Source: Akkermansiaceae bacterium
GTDB taxonomy: Bacteria; Verrucomicrobiota; Verrucomicrobiia; Verrucomicrobiales; Akkermansiaceae
Assembly (NCBI GenBank): GCA_023301335.1
Contig: JALZVA010000155.1
Coordinates: 1 to 14,381 of the forward strand
Direction of reading: 5' to 3'
Length of the DNA stretch: 14,381 bases
Part shown: piece after piece, positions 13,502 through 14,381 of the stretch
Numbering within the stretch: the stretch's first letter is position 1
Layout of the letters: each line of letters begins with the position of its first letter
The notes under the pieces: generated by a model
What the model saw: the letters and a program-made list of their open reading frames with translations, nothing else
What the model was told of the DNA's origin: nothing
Databases searched by the model: none
Position numbers and translations under genes: made by a program

Positions 13502-13516
13502 ATGAAAGCCAGTTGA
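13502..13516 (+). other. Four-codon mini-ORF overlapping the ABC transporter start
   Basis: ATG AAA GCC AGT TGA; its stop overlaps the likely TTG start of the transporter (TTGA). It could support translational coupling, or it could be the true start separated from the gene by a one-base indel. Confidence 0.3.
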
Positions 13517-14381
13517 AACGATTTAAACCATACGCGTCTTTTTTAAAGCCGGTAAGAGTAAAGTTTTTTGCTGCTATTGTTGCAGGTGTCATCGCGGCTG
13601 GAGCCAGCGGCTTCGGTCTTCCTTTTATGCTGGAGAAAGTGTTTCCCATTGTCTTTGGGGAAGAGGCTGAAGCGGCCGTAGCACGCGATGAAATTCAGAG
13701 CATATTAAATTGGGTAAATGTGAAGATTCCTGAGGGTGAGAGCCTCGTGTTTTTCGCCTGTATGATGTTACCATGCGTGTTCCTCGTGCGTGCGGTAGCG
13801 AGTTTTTTTAATACCTATTGGATTAATTTTTGTGGACTGAAGGTGTTAGAAGTAGTGCGTATCAGAACGTATGCGAGACTACAGGAACTTTCCCTAAGTT
13901 TTCATCAGAAGCACTCAGAAGGAGACCTACTAAGTAGGATTTTAAATGATGCCAACCAGATGCAGAGGGTCTTAGTGAAGGTGGCCGCGGATCTTATTGT
14001 GCAGCCCTTTACCCTCATTTGGGTAGGTGCCTATTTACTCTATGCCGCGATAAAAGATGAAGCTTCATTTTTCATGATCATTGGAATTTTATCTATCCCT
14101 CTCTGTGTAGTGCCCCTTCGATTTCTTGGTAGAAAGCTTGTTAGACGTGCGAGGCAGCTACAAAAAAAACAAGGAGACATGACCGCAGTGGTTGCAGAGA
14201 ATTTAGCCTCTCAGAGAGAAATACGCTCTTATAACCTTCAAGATAGTGCCGTCGCTGTACTTAAGCATGAAACCTCTCTGTTTTTGCGTGCGCGAATGAA
14301 AGTGGTGAAATACTCAGCATTGATAAGCCCTTCAGTTGAACTAATTGCCGCTGTAGGAGTGGCTTTCGCTATTTACTATGG
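13513..14381 (+). CDS. MsbA-like ABC exporter, transmembrane half only (3' end outside the window)
   Basis: The first 289 codons of a type IV (MsbA/lipid A-type) exporter half-transporter. Visible features: LKRFKPYASFLKPVR at the N-terminus, TM1 (FFAAIVAGVIAAGASGFGLPFML), an extracytoplasmic loop, TM2 (LVFFACMMLPCVFLVRAVASFF), the coupling region LQELSLSFHQKHSEGDLLSRILNDANQM (a hallmark of the family), TM3-4 and the start of TM5. The ATP-binding domain lies beyond the edge, so function and the symbol msbA cannot be confirmed. The likely start is TTG at 13513, because the only in-frame ATG (about 13628) would remove TM1. The upstream frame is open back to 13459. The gene lies just after the accA terminator, leaving almost no room for a promoter. 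Confidence 0.88.
   Translation, partial: MKRFKPYASFLKPVRVKFFAAIVAGVIAAGASGFGLPFMLEKVFPIVFGEEAEAAVARDEIQSILNWVNVKIPEGESLVFFACMMLPCVFLVRAVASFFNTYWINFCGLKVLEVVRIRTYARLQELSLSFHQKHSEGDLLSRILNDANQMQRVLVKVAADLIVQPFTLIWVGAYLLYAAIKDEASFFMIIGILSIPLCVVPLRFLGRKLVRRARQLQKKQGDMTAVVAENLASQREIRSYNLQDSAVAVLKHETSLFLRARMKVVKYSALISPSVELIAAVGVAFAIYY

Noticed and set aside
1..14381. Mobile element, CRISPR array, tRNA or rRNA
   Set aside because: No transposase, integrase, regularly spaced repeats or RNA gene signatures were seen on either strand.

Overview
The window looks like ordinary chromosomal DNA from a member of the phylum Verrucomicrobia or a close PVC relative. This is an inference, from a mix of housekeeping genes (hom, rsmE, argA-like, acpP, accA, an MsbA-type exporter) with lineage-restricted unknowns: a zinc-ribbon membrane protein, a LysM protein with a decayed L,D-transpeptidase tail, and the 175-residue 'DRRIDTFG' protein. 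Most start codons lack a Shine-Dalgarno sequence and have A-rich or T-rich upstream DNA. I saw no insertion sequences, tRNAs, rRNAs, CRISPR arrays or phage genes, and no gene-free stretch longer than about 105 bases.

Left block (1-3524, minus strand). A tightly packed run is read right to left: a small secreted protein, a membrane-anchored protein that looks like a dead metallopeptidase, homoserine dehydrogenase, and a lipoprotein resembling glycoside hydrolase family 25, cut by the window edge. A 70-base divergent region (3525-3594) separates it from the plus-strand genes.

Middle block (3595-10531, plus strand). rsmE comes first, then a hairpin, then three overlapping or near-overlapping genes: a zinc-ribbon/TM protein, a conserved 462-residue family with a CoaD-like motif, and an N-acetylglutamate synthase with a shrunken kinase domain. 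A ParA/MinD-type ATPase, a protein with a possible roadblock-like C-terminus, and a two-TM protein with a PH-like domain follow. The last is preceded by a near-perfect dyad next to a possible promoter.

Right block (10573-14381, plus strand). acpP ends in a strong terminator. Then come a conserved unknown, the LysM/YkuD-like protein and accA, which ends in a second strong terminator, and last the start of an MsbA-like ABC exporter. acpP and accA both serve fatty-acid synthesis and share a 10-base near-palindrome (TTGCATTCAA) upstream, a candidate common operator.

I found no obvious new multi-gene defence or mobile system. The most interesting points are three proteins that keep an enzyme fold signature but have lost key residues (pseudo-metallopeptidase, pseudo-L,D-transpeptidase, degenerate kinase domain of the N-acetylglutamate synthase), the CoaD-like motif in the 462-residue family, the orphan ParA gene group, and the shared acpP/accA motif.
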